Source: UKL13-2 sp031414695 | Lineage (GTDB): Bacteria; Pseudomonadota; Gammaproteobacteria; Burkholderiales; Usitatibacteraceae | NCBI GenBank assembly: GCA_031414695.1 | Contig: JANNWG010000020.1 | Location: 1 to 64,000 of the forward strand | Direction: 5' to 3' | DNA length: 64,000 bases | Shown here: in pieces, positions 1-7,646 of the stretch | Layout of the letters: every line of letters starts with the position of its first letter | Position numbering within the stretch: the first letter of the stretch is position 1 | Notes under the pieces: model-generated | Databases searched by the model: none | Told to the model about the DNA's origin: nothing | What the model saw: the letters and a program-made list of their open reading frames with translations, nothing else | Position numbers and translations under genes: made by a program

Positions 1-20
1 GCATTTCGATTAGCATTCAT
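1..20 (-). CDS. Start of a minus-strand gene cut by the window edge
   Basis: An ATG on the minus strand at 20-18 is preceded, about nine bases upstream, by a good Shine-Dalgarno run (GAGGAG in the region 27-36). Only about six codons (M-N-A-N-R-N) lie inside the window, so no function can be given. The AT-rich stretch at about 90-125 could hold its promoter. The strong ribosome-binding site is the only support, and the call could be wrong. Confidence 0.4.
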
Positions 21-138
21 CTTGGTCGGCTCCTCGATTGGTGGGTGTTGTCTGGAAACGTCACCTTACCATTCGATGTGTGCCGACTGTTTTTTTATTT
101 ATATTCAATTACTTAGAGCTTAAGTAAGTGCCATTCGA

Positions 139-262
139 GTCAGCGTCAATTGTTTTCTGCTAACATGCATCCATGCCCCGCCGCCCCCGCATCTCGGAAT
201 CTAAGGGGTCAGCGTCAATTGTTTTCTGCTAACATACATCCATGCCCCGCCGCCCCCGCATC
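139..262 (+). repeat. Duplicated left end of the RAYT element (2 x 55 bp)
   Basis: Two 55 bp direct copies lie at 139-193 and 208-262 and differ at one base that I can see. Each starts GTCAGCGTCAATTG and runs through the ATG and first codons of the transposase. The ATG in the first copy (173) opens a frame that stops after 19 codons, so only the second copy (ATG at 242) leads into the full gene. The first copy therefore looks like the remnant of a second, decayed element or a local duplication. Confidence 0.85.
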
Positions 263-998
263 CAACTAGACCGTGTACCGCTGCACATTGTGCAGCGTGG
301 GCATAATCGTGAAGCCTGCTTCTTTGGTGAACATGACTACCAAAGCTACCTCCACTGGTTAGGAGAAGCGCTAGGTGAGACCGAATGCCAGCTTCACGCC
401 TATGCGCTCATGACTAACCATGTGCATCTGCTACTCACTCCAAAACACGCCGCCGCCGTACCCCGGCTCATCATGTCGCTTGGCCGACGCTATGTGCAAT
501 ACATTAACCGCACCTACCGCCGAACGGGTACCCTATGGGACAGCCGTTACAAATCGTCCGTGGTGCAAGCTGAAACATATCTGCTTACCTGCCAACGCTA
601 CATAGAATTGAACCCAGTACGTGCTGCCATGGTAGAAGACCCCGCACACTATCGCTGGACAAGCTATCGACACAATGCTCTCGGGCAAGCGGATAGTCGC
701 ATCACAGCGCATCCGCTATACATGGCAATAGATAAAACAGACAAATCGCGTCAGGCTGCCTACCGTGCTTTGTTTCGCGCGTCCCTTGACGATGCTGCCA
801 TTGACGACATTCGGTTGGCACTTAATCAAAATCAGCCATTGGGTAACACCAAGTTTTATAATCAGATTGAAAAGCGGCTAGGTGAACGGCGAGAAGCTCG
901 ACCAAGAGGCAGACCATTGGTTGAGAAGACGGCTACTGAAACAGAGTTACCGGGACAAGGACGGCTTGTATTGTGAAAATATATGACGCTGACCCCTT
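203..998 (+). mobile_element. IS200-like / REP-associated transposase element
   Basis: The transposase gene is bracketed by a 15 bp inverted repeat, AAGGGGTCAGCGTCA at 203-217 and its reverse complement at 984-998. This arrangement, a single-gene Y1 transposase with short flanking palindromic ends, is typical of RAYT loci. A related solo end lies at 3576-3606. I set the element limits at the inverted repeats; the true cleavage sites cannot be told from the sequence. No target-site duplication was seen, as expected for this family. Confidence 0.7.
242..976 (+). CDS. REP-associated tyrosine transposase (Y1, HUH type)
   Basis: This 244 aa protein belongs to the IS200/Y1 transposase-like family often called RAYT. 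It carries the metal-binding His-hydrophobic-His motif in 'MTNHVHLLLTP' (about residues 57-67) and the family signature 'RYIELNPVRA' (about 119-128). The likely catalytic Tyr is Y120 of that segment or one nearby; I cannot fix it by eye. RAYTs nick and join single-stranded DNA and are thought to move REP palindromes rather than themselves. The start at 242 lies inside the duplicated left end and has no clear ribosome-binding site. The gene looks full length and intact, so the protein may still act on the related ends at 139-193 and 3576-3606. Confidence 0.93.
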   Translation: MPRRPRIQLDRVPLHIVQRGHNREACFFGEHDYQSYLHWLGEALGETECQLHAYALMTNHVHLLLTPKHAAAVPRLIMSLGRRYVQYINRTYRRTGTLWDSRYKSSVVQAETYLLTCQRYIELNPVRAAMVEDPAHYRWTSYRHNALGQADSRITAHPLYMAIDKTDKSRQAAYRALFRASLDDAAIDDIRLALNQNQPLGNTKFYNQIEKRLGERREARPRGRPLVEKTATETELPGQGRLVL

Positions 999-1026
999 TG
1001 ATCATGCTTATAACTACTAATTGCAC

Positions 1027-1296
1027 ATGAACAAAGATATATCTAAGGATTTTGCAATCCAATTGCTAACAGGAATGTATGGCCTTGACCAATATGTTAT
1101 CAACTTAGATAAGATACTAAGCGAACTTGATGATGGTGTAGGCACAGCTGAATTTAAAGCTGAATTCAGAGAGTTATTAGCAGGTATGATGTTTCACATA
1201 TTGGACGATTTGATGCTGCCGATATACAAGCAACACGCTGATTTGGGCAGCGTAAGCACGCCTGGCGATTGGTTAAAAAATGACAATCCAATATAA
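1027..1296 (+). CDS. Small hypothetical protein, unknown function
   Basis: This 89 aa acidic, mostly helical-looking protein has no motif that I recognise. I see no signal peptide, membrane segment or Cys/His cluster. The ATG at 1027 is preferred to the TTG six bases upstream; neither has a clear ribosome-binding site. It begins 28 bp beyond the right end of the transposase element and ends 53 bp before the AAA ATPase gene on the same strand, so it could be co-transcribed with the ATPase. Its AT-rich composition resembles the ATPase gene more than the housekeeping genes to the right, which hints at acquired DNA. Balanced codon use suggests a real gene, but the call is tentative. Confidence 0.5.
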   Translation: MNKDISKDFAIQLLTGMYGLDQYVINLDKILSELDDGVGTAEFKAEFRELLAGMMFHILDDLMLPIYKQHADLGSVSTPGDWLKNDNPI

Positions 1297-1349
1297 GTTA
1301 GCTATGAGTTTGATTTATAAGCCCTTTATTTTTTTATACGATTAATACT

Positions 1350-2108
1350 TTGTTGCAAAGCAATTCTAATGGTCAATTTTTACGACACGCTGATTTGCTT
1401 AAAGATCAGATTTCATCCTACGATATTTATCCTTTTTCGTTGCCAGTCGTGTCACGATTCGCAAGATTACACTTTCACCCAAAGGTTACGTTTCTTGTTG
1501 GAGAGAACGGTGCGGGCAAATCAACACTACTTGAAGCAATAGCAATATCCTTGGGATTTAATTCCGAAGGTGGTACGCAGAATTTCCAATTTTCTAATCG
1601 TGCTTCTCACTCTGAATTACATAAATTTATTCGCTTGGCTAAAGGTGTAAAGCGTCCGTCTGATGGATTTTTCTTTCGTGCGGAATCTTTTTTTAATTTA
1701 GCAACTGAAATCGAGAGATTAGATTCAGCGCCCGGTACGTCTCCTCTAATTATTGATTCATACGGCGGCAAGTCAATTCATGAACAATCGCATGGCGAAT
1801 CCTTCATGTCTCTAATACTAAATCGATTTGGTCAAAACGGACTGTATATTCTTGACGAACCTGAGGCGGCGCTTTCGCCACAAAAACAGCTTTCAGTCTT
1901 AGCTCGAATTCACGCGCTAGTCTTACAGAATTCACAATTTATTATTGCTACTCATTCACCAATTCTTATGTCTTATCCTGACGCAAAGATTTTAGTCATC
2001 GATCAAAGCGGCTTAACCGAAACAAAATTCGAAGAAACTGAACATTATCTTGTAATGAAACAGTTTTTGATGAACCCAAAGCGTATGCATGAATTACTTT
2101 TTCAATAG
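1350..2108 (+). CDS. AAA family ATPase (ABC-type head, single-gene)
   Basis: This 252 aa protein has a full ABC/SMC-like ATPase fold. Walker A is GENGAGKST (residues 51-59), the signature-like segment is 'SHGES' (147-151), Walker B is 'LYILDEPEA' (165-173) and the switch His lies in 'ATHSP' (H202). The length fits the compact 'AAA family ATPase' proteins scattered on bacterial genomes, whose role is mostly unknown. It lacks the long coiled coil of SMC/RecN and the Toprim domain of OLD nucleases. No in-frame ATG lies near the N-terminus, so translation probably begins at the TTG at 1350 (or 1353). It has no obvious partner apart from the small upstream gene. Confidence 0.85.
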   Translation: MLQSNSNGQFLRHADLLKDQISSYDIYPFSLPVVSRFARLHFHPKVTFLVGENGAGKSTLLEAIAISLGFNSEGGTQNFQFSNRASHSELHKFIRLAKGVKRPSDGFFFRAESFFNLATEIERLDSAPGTSPLIIDSYGGKSIHEQSHGESFMSLILNRFGQNGLYILDEPEAALSPQKQLSVLARIHALVLQNSQFIIATHSPILMSYPDAKILVIDQSGLTETKFEETEHYLVMKQFLMNPKRMHELLFQ

Positions 2109-2119
2109 TTGCTCCGTTG

Positions 2120-2206
2120 TTGCTGCCCCGTCCGCACGTTGCCCCGTTGCCCCGTCCGCGTGTCCGCGTCACTTCAGTGCCCCGTCCGCGTGTCCGCGTC
2201 ACTTCC
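2120..2206. repeat. Short tandem repeat, 30 bp period
   Basis: A 27 bp unit beginning GCCCCGTCCGCGTGTCC occurs exactly at 2149-2175 and 2179-2205, with a partial earlier copy near 2124-2135. It starts a few bases after the AAA gene stop codon. On the plus strand it can be read as repeated Pro-Arg-Val-Thr-Ser, but that is probably incidental. Confidence 0.75.
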
Positions 2207-2661
2207 GCCGTCAGTCAAACACACTTTTTTCAAAAAAATCAGCGTAAAAAATCACCGTCAGCAGCGCGAATCACACCACTTCCAACTAATCGCACTACAA
2301 ACGCGGGGGTCACGTCTTGCTTCTTGCGTACACAATCATCCGCAGTTAATTCAAACAGCAAGCAGGTGTGTATGTCTCATCAGCCCACGCAAATTCACGA
2401 ACTAATTGAATGCTGCTGAGATTGTGCTGCATATGTTGATATTACAAATCCGCCGCAACCGCCCTTTAACAACTGCCCCAACAAAAGGCATCAACCACAA
2501 CCCAGCGGCTGTGATCGCCAAGCCCGCAGCCGCTGGCGCATGTGTGATTAACGACATTCTCAATAAAATAGTAAACCCTATTATTCAAGAGCCGTTTCGA
2601 GCATTTATGCCCCAAATCGTTCACCAATCGGCGCGTCTTGGTATTGGGAATTTCTAATAAC

Positions 2662-2750
2662 CCTGTGTCTTCCCGGCGAAGGCTGGGATCCAATTTTGTA
2701 AGCTGCTGATGCGTAAAGAAAATTAGACCCCGGCCTTCGCCGAGGCGACA
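2662..2750. repeat. Palindromic intergenic repeat (MITE-like)
   Basis: Imperfect inverted repeats CCCGGCGAAGGCTGGGATCC (from 2673) and GACCCCGGCCTTCGCCGAGG (from 2726) flank a roughly 30 bp centre. Sequences of this kind, with a CCGGCCTTCGCCGG-like core, are common as dispersed repeats in beta- and gammaproteobacteria. I see only one copy in this window. Confidence 0.6.
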
Positions 2751-2836
2751 GTTTTTTGAGATTTTTAGAAGTTCCCTATTAATTTAGTGTTTTATCTTAG
2801 TTGATCAAATAGCCAATATGCCATCGACCATCATTA

Positions 2837-3187
2837 CTAATCAGACACAATTGGCAAAAAGCGCATTATCGCATCAGACACCACAACAGCATCTACACGT
2901 TCAATAAATTTTGCGCCCCGCGCTTCAAAATCTAATGTGCGGCATTGGCTCACAATAATGACGCCCTGTGTTTTACATCCGCTCCCACTCAGTGGCACGG
3001 CGAACCCAGCAATACGCGAGTACTCACCACCTTGCGTAATTGGTGCGATCAACACCACACCTGAAATTTTATTTGCCAATTGATGGGACATCACGAACAC
3101 ATAGCGCATACCTTGCTGCTCACGACCCGATGTCGGCGCGAGATTGACATGCCAAATTTCACCTTGGTCTGCAATACGTCGTTTCAT
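2837..3187 (-). CDS. chpB: Type II toxin, MazF/PemK family endoribonuclease (ChpB-like)
   Basis: This 116 aa protein has the MazF/PemK fold. The N-terminal 'GEIWHVNLAPTSGREQQG' (residues 9-26) contains the conserved Gly-Arg-Glu-Gln loop, followed by the core 'VVLIAPITQGGEY' and 'GVIIVSQCRTLD'. Members cut single-stranded mRNA at short sites and stop growth when free of antitoxin. The pattern resembles ChpB more than classical MazF, including 'APITQGG' and 'AGFAVPLSG'. Its ATG overlaps the antitoxin stop by four bases (ATGA at 3187-3184), so the two are translationally coupled, antitoxin first. Length is typical and no active-site region is missing. Confidence 0.93.
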   Translation of the reverse strand: MKRRIADQGEIWHVNLAPTSGREQQGMRYVFVMSHQLANKISGVVLIAPITQGGEYSRIAGFAVPLSGSGCKTQGVIIVSQCRTLDFEARGAKFIERVDAVVVSDAIMRFLPIVSD

Positions 3188-3441
3188 ATTAGCTCTTTGC
3201 CGACGGGTAGCGCTGTTTCAAATAGCTGAAGATCAGTTGGTATTTTGCCTTTTGGATTGCACTGAGCAATCAGTTGTTCGAGCGTGAATCGCTTCTTAGC
3301 TGGCACGATCAAAAGTCCGTCGTTTGTCATGTTGAGCACGATGTCAGAGCCCACACCAATGTTCATAGCTTTGAGCATCGATGCAGGAACAAGAACACCC
3401 GCACTATTGCCTTGTTTTTGAATTTTACTTTGTAGTTTCAT
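3184..3441 (-). CDS. chpS: Type II antitoxin, AbrB/MazE-like (ChpS-like)
   Basis: This 85 aa protein has an N-terminal swapped-hairpin AbrB DNA-binding domain (residues 1-48, 'IQKQGNSAGVLVPASML'). An acidic, probably flexible C-terminal tail (about 50-85, 'TLEQLIAQCNPKG') should wrap the toxin. The tail pattern 'LIAQC' and the final 'GKELI' parallel ChpS of E. coli. It should bind and silence the ChpB toxin encoded immediately downstream and repress its own promoter. A palindrome at 3458-3479, just upstream of the start, is a fitting operator. Confidence 0.92.
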   Translation of the reverse strand: MKLQSKIQKQGNSAGVLVPASMLKAMNIGVGSDIVLNMTNDGLLIVPAKKRFTLEQLIAQCNPKGKIPTDLQLFETALPVGKELI

Positions 3442-3457
3442 ATCTAGCCTAATGAAG

Positions 3458-3479
3458 TATGTTTATACATTGTACATAC
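3458..3479 (-). promoter_or_regulatory. Candidate operator of the ChpS/ChpB module
   Basis: An interrupted palindrome, GTATGT at 3458-3463 and ACATAC at 3474-3479, lies 17 bp upstream of the antitoxin start. AbrB-type antitoxins repress their own operon by binding such sites, so this is a reasonable operator. I inferred it from position and symmetry only. Confidence 0.5.
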
Positions 3480-3575
3480 GCATCTATCAAGCCGCAAGGT
3501 GTCCTCTTAAAAAAATACGGCGCACAAAGTGATCAACCGTCTAAGCCTAATCCCTAAGCGCCGTTTGCAAGATTC

Positions 3576-3606
3576 AAAGGTGTCAGCGTCAATTACTTTC
3601 TGCTAA
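3576..3606 (+). repeat. Solo RAYT-type left end
   Basis: About 31 bp beginning AAAGGTGTCAGCGTCAATT match the left end of the transposase element at 204-234 with a few differences. No transposase gene follows. It is either a mobilised end sequence or the relic of a lost element. It sits in the 315 bp gap between the two toxin-antitoxin modules, which otherwise holds only presumed promoters. Confidence 0.75.
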
Positions 3607-3756
3607 TGTGAGAACAGCGGGGTGTTCAGACAACATTAAAACCAGTAAAAACTAGCAACGTAAACATACAACGTTAGAGCCTCATGGAGAGGCAAAATTA
3701 TCTCGTTAATGTTTTAGGACGATTGCAAATACTAAAATAGTGCTATCATTTATTGC

Positions 3757-4011
3757 ATGAATAGCAAACACCGAAAAACACTAGTAACCATCTGGGCTGA
3801 ACCAGTGAACGGTAATATAGAGTGGAGTCGTATTGAGTCACTACTTCTTGGAATTGGTTGCCAACGCAATGAAGGTGCAGGTTCATCTGTCACGTTTGAA
3901 TGGCATGGCCGTAGAGCAACATTCCATCGCCCCCACCCAAGCAAGGAAGCGCTACGCTACAGAGTTAAGGCCGTCCGCGAATTTTTACTACGTATAGAGG
4001 TAAATTTATGA
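3757..4011 (+). CDS. hicA: HicA-family toxin
   Basis: This 84 aa protein fits a HicA subfamily with a double-stranded-RNA-binding-like fold. The region 'IEWSRIESLLLGIGCQRNEG' is followed by 'GSSVTFEWHGRRATFHRPHP' and a C-terminal helix 'RYRVKAVREFL'. HicA toxins bind or cleave mRNA. In classical HicA the active His lies in a G-S-H motif. Here that spot reads G-S-S, and His residues occur instead in 'WHGRRATFHRPH' (about residues 49-60). The gene precedes and overlaps the antitoxin by four bases (ATGA at 4008-4011), the usual HicA-HicB order. The ATG at 3757 is the only sensible start. Confidence 0.88.
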   Translation: MNSKHRKTLVTIWAEPVNGNIEWSRIESLLLGIGCQRNEGAGSSVTFEWHGRRATFHRPHPSKEALRYRVKAVREFLLRIEVNL

Positions 4012-4382
4012 ACAATAATATGACCTACCGTAATTACACCACTAGCATGCTCTTTGATACGGACGACAAAATCATTGTTGGTCGGGTACTGGATGTTGAT
4101 GACATCATCACCTTTCATGCAGAGTCAGTAACTGAATTTGAATCTAATTTTCATCAAGTCATTGATGATTACATTGCCGCTTGCGAGCAACTTGGTGCAG
4201 CGCCTGAAAAACCAGCAAGCGGCAAGCTAATGTTACGAGTTGCACCCGCTGTGCATGCTGCGGCTTTGAAAGCGGCTTCACAAAACGGTGTGAGTCTAAA
4301 TAAGTGGGCCGAACATGCACTGGGCGCGGCTAGTCGAAAAATTACTAGTCCACGACAATCACGCGCGTTGGCTAAAACCTAA
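4008..4382 (+). CDS. hicB: HicB-family antitoxin with ribbon-helix-helix tail
   Basis: This 124 aa protein has two parts. The N-terminal HicB domain (residues 1-65) has a partial RNase-H-like fold, with 'YTTSMLFDTDDKIIVGRVLDVDD' and 'FHAESVTEFESNFHQVIDDY'. The C-terminal Arc/MetJ-type ribbon-helix-helix (about 70-110) reads 'KLMLRVAPAVHAAALKAA' then 'GVSLNKWAEHAL'. The first part binds the HicA toxin and the second binds DNA for autorepression. The overlap with hicA implies translational coupling. The module is probably intact. Confidence 0.92.
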   Translation: MNNNMTYRNYTTSMLFDTDDKIIVGRVLDVDDIITFHAESVTEFESNFHQVIDDYIAACEQLGAAPEKPASGKLMLRVAPAVHAAALKAASQNGVSLNKWAEHALGAASRKITSPRQSRALAKT

Positions 4383-4406
4383 CTTCAACCATACTTAACC
4401 CTTACT

Positions 4407-5750
4407 CTAACGCGCCTCTGCCGCCGCAATATCCCGCAACACATCTTCGAGCTTAACCGCCTCTAGTTTGTCATCCAGCTCCACCACCACTAAATAGCCA
4501 CGATCAAGCCCATCTCGGGTGAAGGCTTTGACGAGTGCGAGTTGATCGCTTTTGAGCAGGCGGCCCTCATCTTTTGACCAATATTCCATCGCGACTAGGC
4601 AGCCCGCGGATGGCGTGCCGGGATAGTACGTTTCACCACGATAGTAGTCAGAATTAATCGTTGTGCCGTGAATAAGCATTTCGTTGCGGCCAGCTTTTCC
4701 GGCTAGATATGCTTCTTTGAAAGGCCAATAGCTGCGCCATGTTTCGGGCAAAAATGCTTCGTACGCCTCATCAGTCCACGTGTTTTGGCTTTTGCTTTCA
4801 TCATGCTCAAAAGCGGCTACGCTGGCCTCCACGGGTATTTGCGACTCCAAAAAGGGCGTGGGGCCAATCCATTTATTGGTAGCCGTGCCAGCGCCGATGA
4901 TGGTGAATAATCCCTGCGGCGTATTGCCATTGGTAATGGTGCCCGGCAGATTGGTAATCGCATTTGCCAAATGCGCGACATTAAAAAATGTGCCATCAGC
5001 ATTGCGAACAAATTTGCCATTCGCCGCGCGCACGACGGCCAGCCCAAATCGTTGACGATCTTGACGCTGGAAGCTGAAGATAACTGGCTTACCGCTGCGA
5101 ATCGGGTGGGCGAGTAAATCCACTAACGGTGGTCGCTGCGAAATGACAGCGCGCATATCGGCGTTAAGCACTTGCTGTAAGCGTATCAAACGCGGCTCGG
5201 TTTGCCATTCGCTGAATACATTTCGCATGGTTGCTTTGATGAATTCGCGCTGCCCAATGCTATCGTCAGCTAGCAGTAATACGTAGGCGGCAATCGCAAA
5301 TTCACGTGGTGTGGCAATGCGGGCTAATAGCGGCTGAATCTCGGCGGCGACTTGTTTGGCGTAGTGGGTATAGGCCGTCGTTAAAATACCGCGCTGGTAC
5401 GCGGCATCTTTGTCGGTGAGTGTTAGCAAAGCACTACGTACTAATTGCAAGCCTCGCGTTTTCTCGACATTCAAAAAGCCGATATTCCACAACGCACCCG
5501 GCACAATATTGTTCGGGTCAACGCCAGCGGGAAGCGCAAGCGCATCTTGAATAGTTTGCATAGCCTCCGATCGTGCGGCACGTTCGCCATCGCTTGAAGC
5601 AATGGGCGCAACAAAATCAGCGGTCGAGTAAGCGGCAATCTCAGCTGGCGAATGGCGCTTTTCGCCCTTTAGTACGCTGCAGCCAGTCGCCAATAACACC
5701 AGCAAAATTGCGCCAGTGTTAAGCGCTCGGCTGACACTCATTAGATGCAT
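4407..5750 (-). CDS. L,D-transpeptidase-like (YkuD) lipoprotein
   Basis: This 447 aa envelope protein has an N-terminal hydrophobic segment ending in a lipobox-like 'LLATGC' (Cys about residue 24). A long helical region follows to about residue 230. The C-terminal half ends with a YkuD-type active site, 'HGTTINS' then 'PGTPSAGCLV' (Cys 384). L,D-transpeptidases cross-link peptidoglycan or attach proteins to it, but here the spacing between His and Cys departs somewhat from classical members, so enzymatic activity is inferred. The start could also be the ATG at 5741; neither has a clear ribosome-binding site. It begins only six bases after sppA and is probably co-transcribed with it. Confidence 0.78.
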   Translation of the reverse strand: MHLMSVSRALNTGAILLVLLATGCSVLKGEKRHSPAEIAAYSTADFVAPIASSDGERAARSEAMQTIQDALALPAGVDPNNIVPGALWNIGFLNVEKTRGLQLVRSALLTLTDKDAAYQRGILTTAYTHYAKQVAAEIQPLLARIATPREFAIAAYVLLLADDSIGQREFIKATMRNVFSEWQTEPRLIRLQQVLNADMRAVISQRPPLVDLLAHPIRSGKPVIFSFQRQDRQRFGLAVVRAANGKFVRNADGTFFNVAHLANAITNLPGTITNGNTPQGLFTIIGAGTATNKWIGPTPFLESQIPVEASVAAFEHDESKSQNTWTDEAYEAFLPETWRSYWPFKEAYLAGKAGRNEMLIHGTTINSDYYRGETYYPGTPSAGCLVAMEYWSKDEGRLLKSDQLALVKAFTRDGLDRGYLVVVELDDKLEAVKLEDVLRDIAAAEAR

Positions 5751-5756
5751 GATTGA

Positions 5757-7646
5757 TTATTTAATGTCGCACAAACAATGCGCCACCACCGCAAACGGTA
5801 TGCCAGTTTTATTGTTCGCGGTCATCTCGGCAAGCCATGTTAAATCGTGCTCAAGTTTATTGACTCCCTCAACATTAGCAATTGCCGCAGCGGAACTCAG
5901 CATCGGCACATTTAACGCTTGGCTAAATTGTGCAGCAACCTGCTTAATCGCGGCACCGCCAAATTGCTCAATAAATAATTGCAATTTGCTGCGCTCCGCT
6001 TCGATGTAGCTCACGCGGGTTTTGTCGTCTAGCTTGGCACGAGTACGTGCTGATTGAACAGCATCTGCAAATGTGCCCGTGCGATCAACCAAATTACGAT
6101 CTTTGGCTTGCGTGCCGGTCCAGACGCGGCCTTGCGCGACCTCGTCAATTTTGTCAGGCGTAGTTTTGCGGAAGGCAGCGGCTTTTGTCGTGAAGTCGGT
6201 ATAAATACGCTGCACGCCAAGCTGCACGATTTCAGCGACCCGTGGGTCGAGCGCACGACGCGGGTCGTACATGGCGGTGCCGAGCCATGTGGTGTTGTAG
6301 CCGCCGGTGTAGAGCGATAATTTTTCCATCGTTTTTTCGGCTGTTGGCAGTATGCCGAATACGCCGATAGAGCCTGTAATAGTTGCCACGTCAGCAATCA
6401 ATTCATCTGACGACATCGCTACCCAGTAGCCACCAGAGGCCGCCACATTGCCCATTGAGACAACCACCGGCTTGCCTGCGGCGCGCGTTAATTCCAACTC
6501 ATGTCGAATCAGTTCGGAACCAAATGCGCTACCACCGGGTGAATTTACGCGCAGCACAATGGCCTTAATTTTTTCATCATCGCGCGCTTGGCGAATCAGC
6601 TTAGCGGTTGAGCGTCCGCCGATTTTGCCGGGCGGCGATACGCCATCACCGATCTCACCCTCGGCAACAATTACACCGACGGCATCGCCGCTGGCATTTG
6701 GTTTGAATAGCGAGATGTAGCTGCTGAGTGAAATTTGACGAAAGGTTTTTTTCTCTTCATCGTTAGCACCGCGTTCAATCATCATCGCGCGAAACTCATT
6801 CTGCGTTTTTAGCGCCGTGACGAGCTTGCTATCAAGCACCATTTTCGCAAAATCACCACCTGCGGCTTTGAGTCGCGGGGTAATTTCTTCAATCGTTTTG
6901 TTAATAGTGCCGGCTTCAAATTTACGTGCGGCCTCTACATCGGTGGTGTAAGTTGCCCACAATGCGTCGTAGAGATATTTGTCGGATTCCATTGTTTCTT
7001 TTGATGGCCCTGTAGCGAAATACGGCTCGCCAAAATTTTTAAATTTACCCGCACGAATCACATTCACCGTTACGCCAACGCGCTCTAATGCGTCCTTATA
7101 GTAATTACGATAGCGACCATAACCTGTCATGACCAATGTGCCCATCGGATGCAAATAAATCTCGTTTGCACGTGCCGCTAAATAGTAGCTCGACTGGTCA
7201 TAGCTGCTGCCCCACGCGACGACCTGCTTACCGCTTGCTTTGAATTTATCCAGCGCTAAACCTACCTCGCGTAATGAAGCCAAGCCTGACCCTGAAAAAC
7301 CATCTAGCTGCAACACAACACGATCAATTTTGGCGTCGGTTGCCGCCGCCTCAAGCGCGGCCACAATATCGCGTAACTGCGTTTGGCCTTCATCATCCGA
7401 GCCACCCGCTTGCGCAATTAACCTATCGCTCGCACTGCCCGATTTTTGCTCAACAATGTTGCCGCTAATATTGAGCACCAGCGCTGTTTTCTCTTGCAAT
7501 TTTATGCCGCTTGGCGAAAAAATTGCGCCCAGTATTACCGCCAAAATAATGAGAAAAACTACATTCATCGCAAAGCGACGGCTACCGTCAACAACATTCC
7601 AGAGCGAGCGGAAAAATGATTTTTTTTCAGGGTAGGTTTGCGACAT
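5757..7646 (-). CDS. sppA: Signal peptide peptidase SppA, 67 kDa type
   Basis: This 629 aa inner-membrane serine protease degrades cleaved signal peptides. It has one membrane segment near residues 26-45 and two tandem S49 domains, as in E. coli SppA. The catalytic Lys lies in the N-terminal half ('AGKFKNFGEPY', K203), and the nucleophile Ser lies in the C-terminal half ('AASGGYW', S404). 'NSPGGSAFGSE' precedes the Ser. I place the start at 7646 because a GGAG ribosome-binding site lies just upstream. The frame is open 57 codons further, but that part reads as untranslated leader. The L,D-transpeptidase gene follows after six bases. Confidence 0.95.
   Translation of the reverse strand: MSQTYPEKKSFFRSLWNVVDGSRRFAMNVVFLIILAVILGAIFSPSGIKLQEKTALVLNISGNIVEQKSGSASDRLIAQAGGSDDEGQTQLRDIVAALEAAATDAKIDRVVLQLDGFSGSGLASLREVGLALDKFKASGKQVVAWGSSYDQSSYYLAARANEIYLHPMGTLVMTGYGRYRNYYKDALERVGVTVNVIRAGKFKNFGEPYFATGPSKETMESDKYLYDALWATYTTDVEAARKFEAGTINKTIEEITPRLKAAGGDFAKMVLDSKLVTALKTQNEFRAMMIERGANDEEKKTFRQISLSSYISLFKPNASGDAVGVIVAEGEIGDGVSPPGKIGGRSTAKLIRQARDDEKIKAIVLRVNSPGGSAFGSELIRHELELTRAAGKPVVVSMGNVAASGGYWVAMSSDELIADVATITGSIGVFGILPTAEKTMEKLSLYTGGYNTTWLGTAMYDPRRALDPRVAEIVQLGVQRIYTDFTTKAAAFRKTTPDKIDEVAQGRVWTGTQAKDRNLVDRTGTFADAVQSARTRAKLDDKTRVSYIEAERSKLQLFIEQFGGAAIKQVAAQFSQALNVPMLSSAAAIANVEGVNKLEHDLTWLAEMTANNKTGIPFAVVAHCLCDIK

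Larger units (their letters stand above)
2109..2836. other. 728 bp without a convincing gene; repeats
   Basis: This stretch between the AAA gene and the ChpB toxin holds a GC-rich tandem repeat (2120-2206) and a palindromic intergenic repeat (2662-2750). Open frames at 2109-2419 and 2406-2657 are built from repeat DNA or low-complexity residues, lack ribosome-binding sites and resemble no family known to me. I regard the stretch as non-coding. Confidence 0.6.

Noticed and set aside
2109..2657. Open frames of 83-100 codons after the AAA ATPase gene
   Set aside because: They run through tandem and palindromic repeats, have biased residues (Pro/Arg/Val) and no ribosome-binding sites.
1..4382. 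Multi-gene defence island or prophage
   Set aside because: Only an orphan ATPase, one transposase and two toxin-antitoxin pairs are present; no nuclease, integrase, phage structural or restriction genes.
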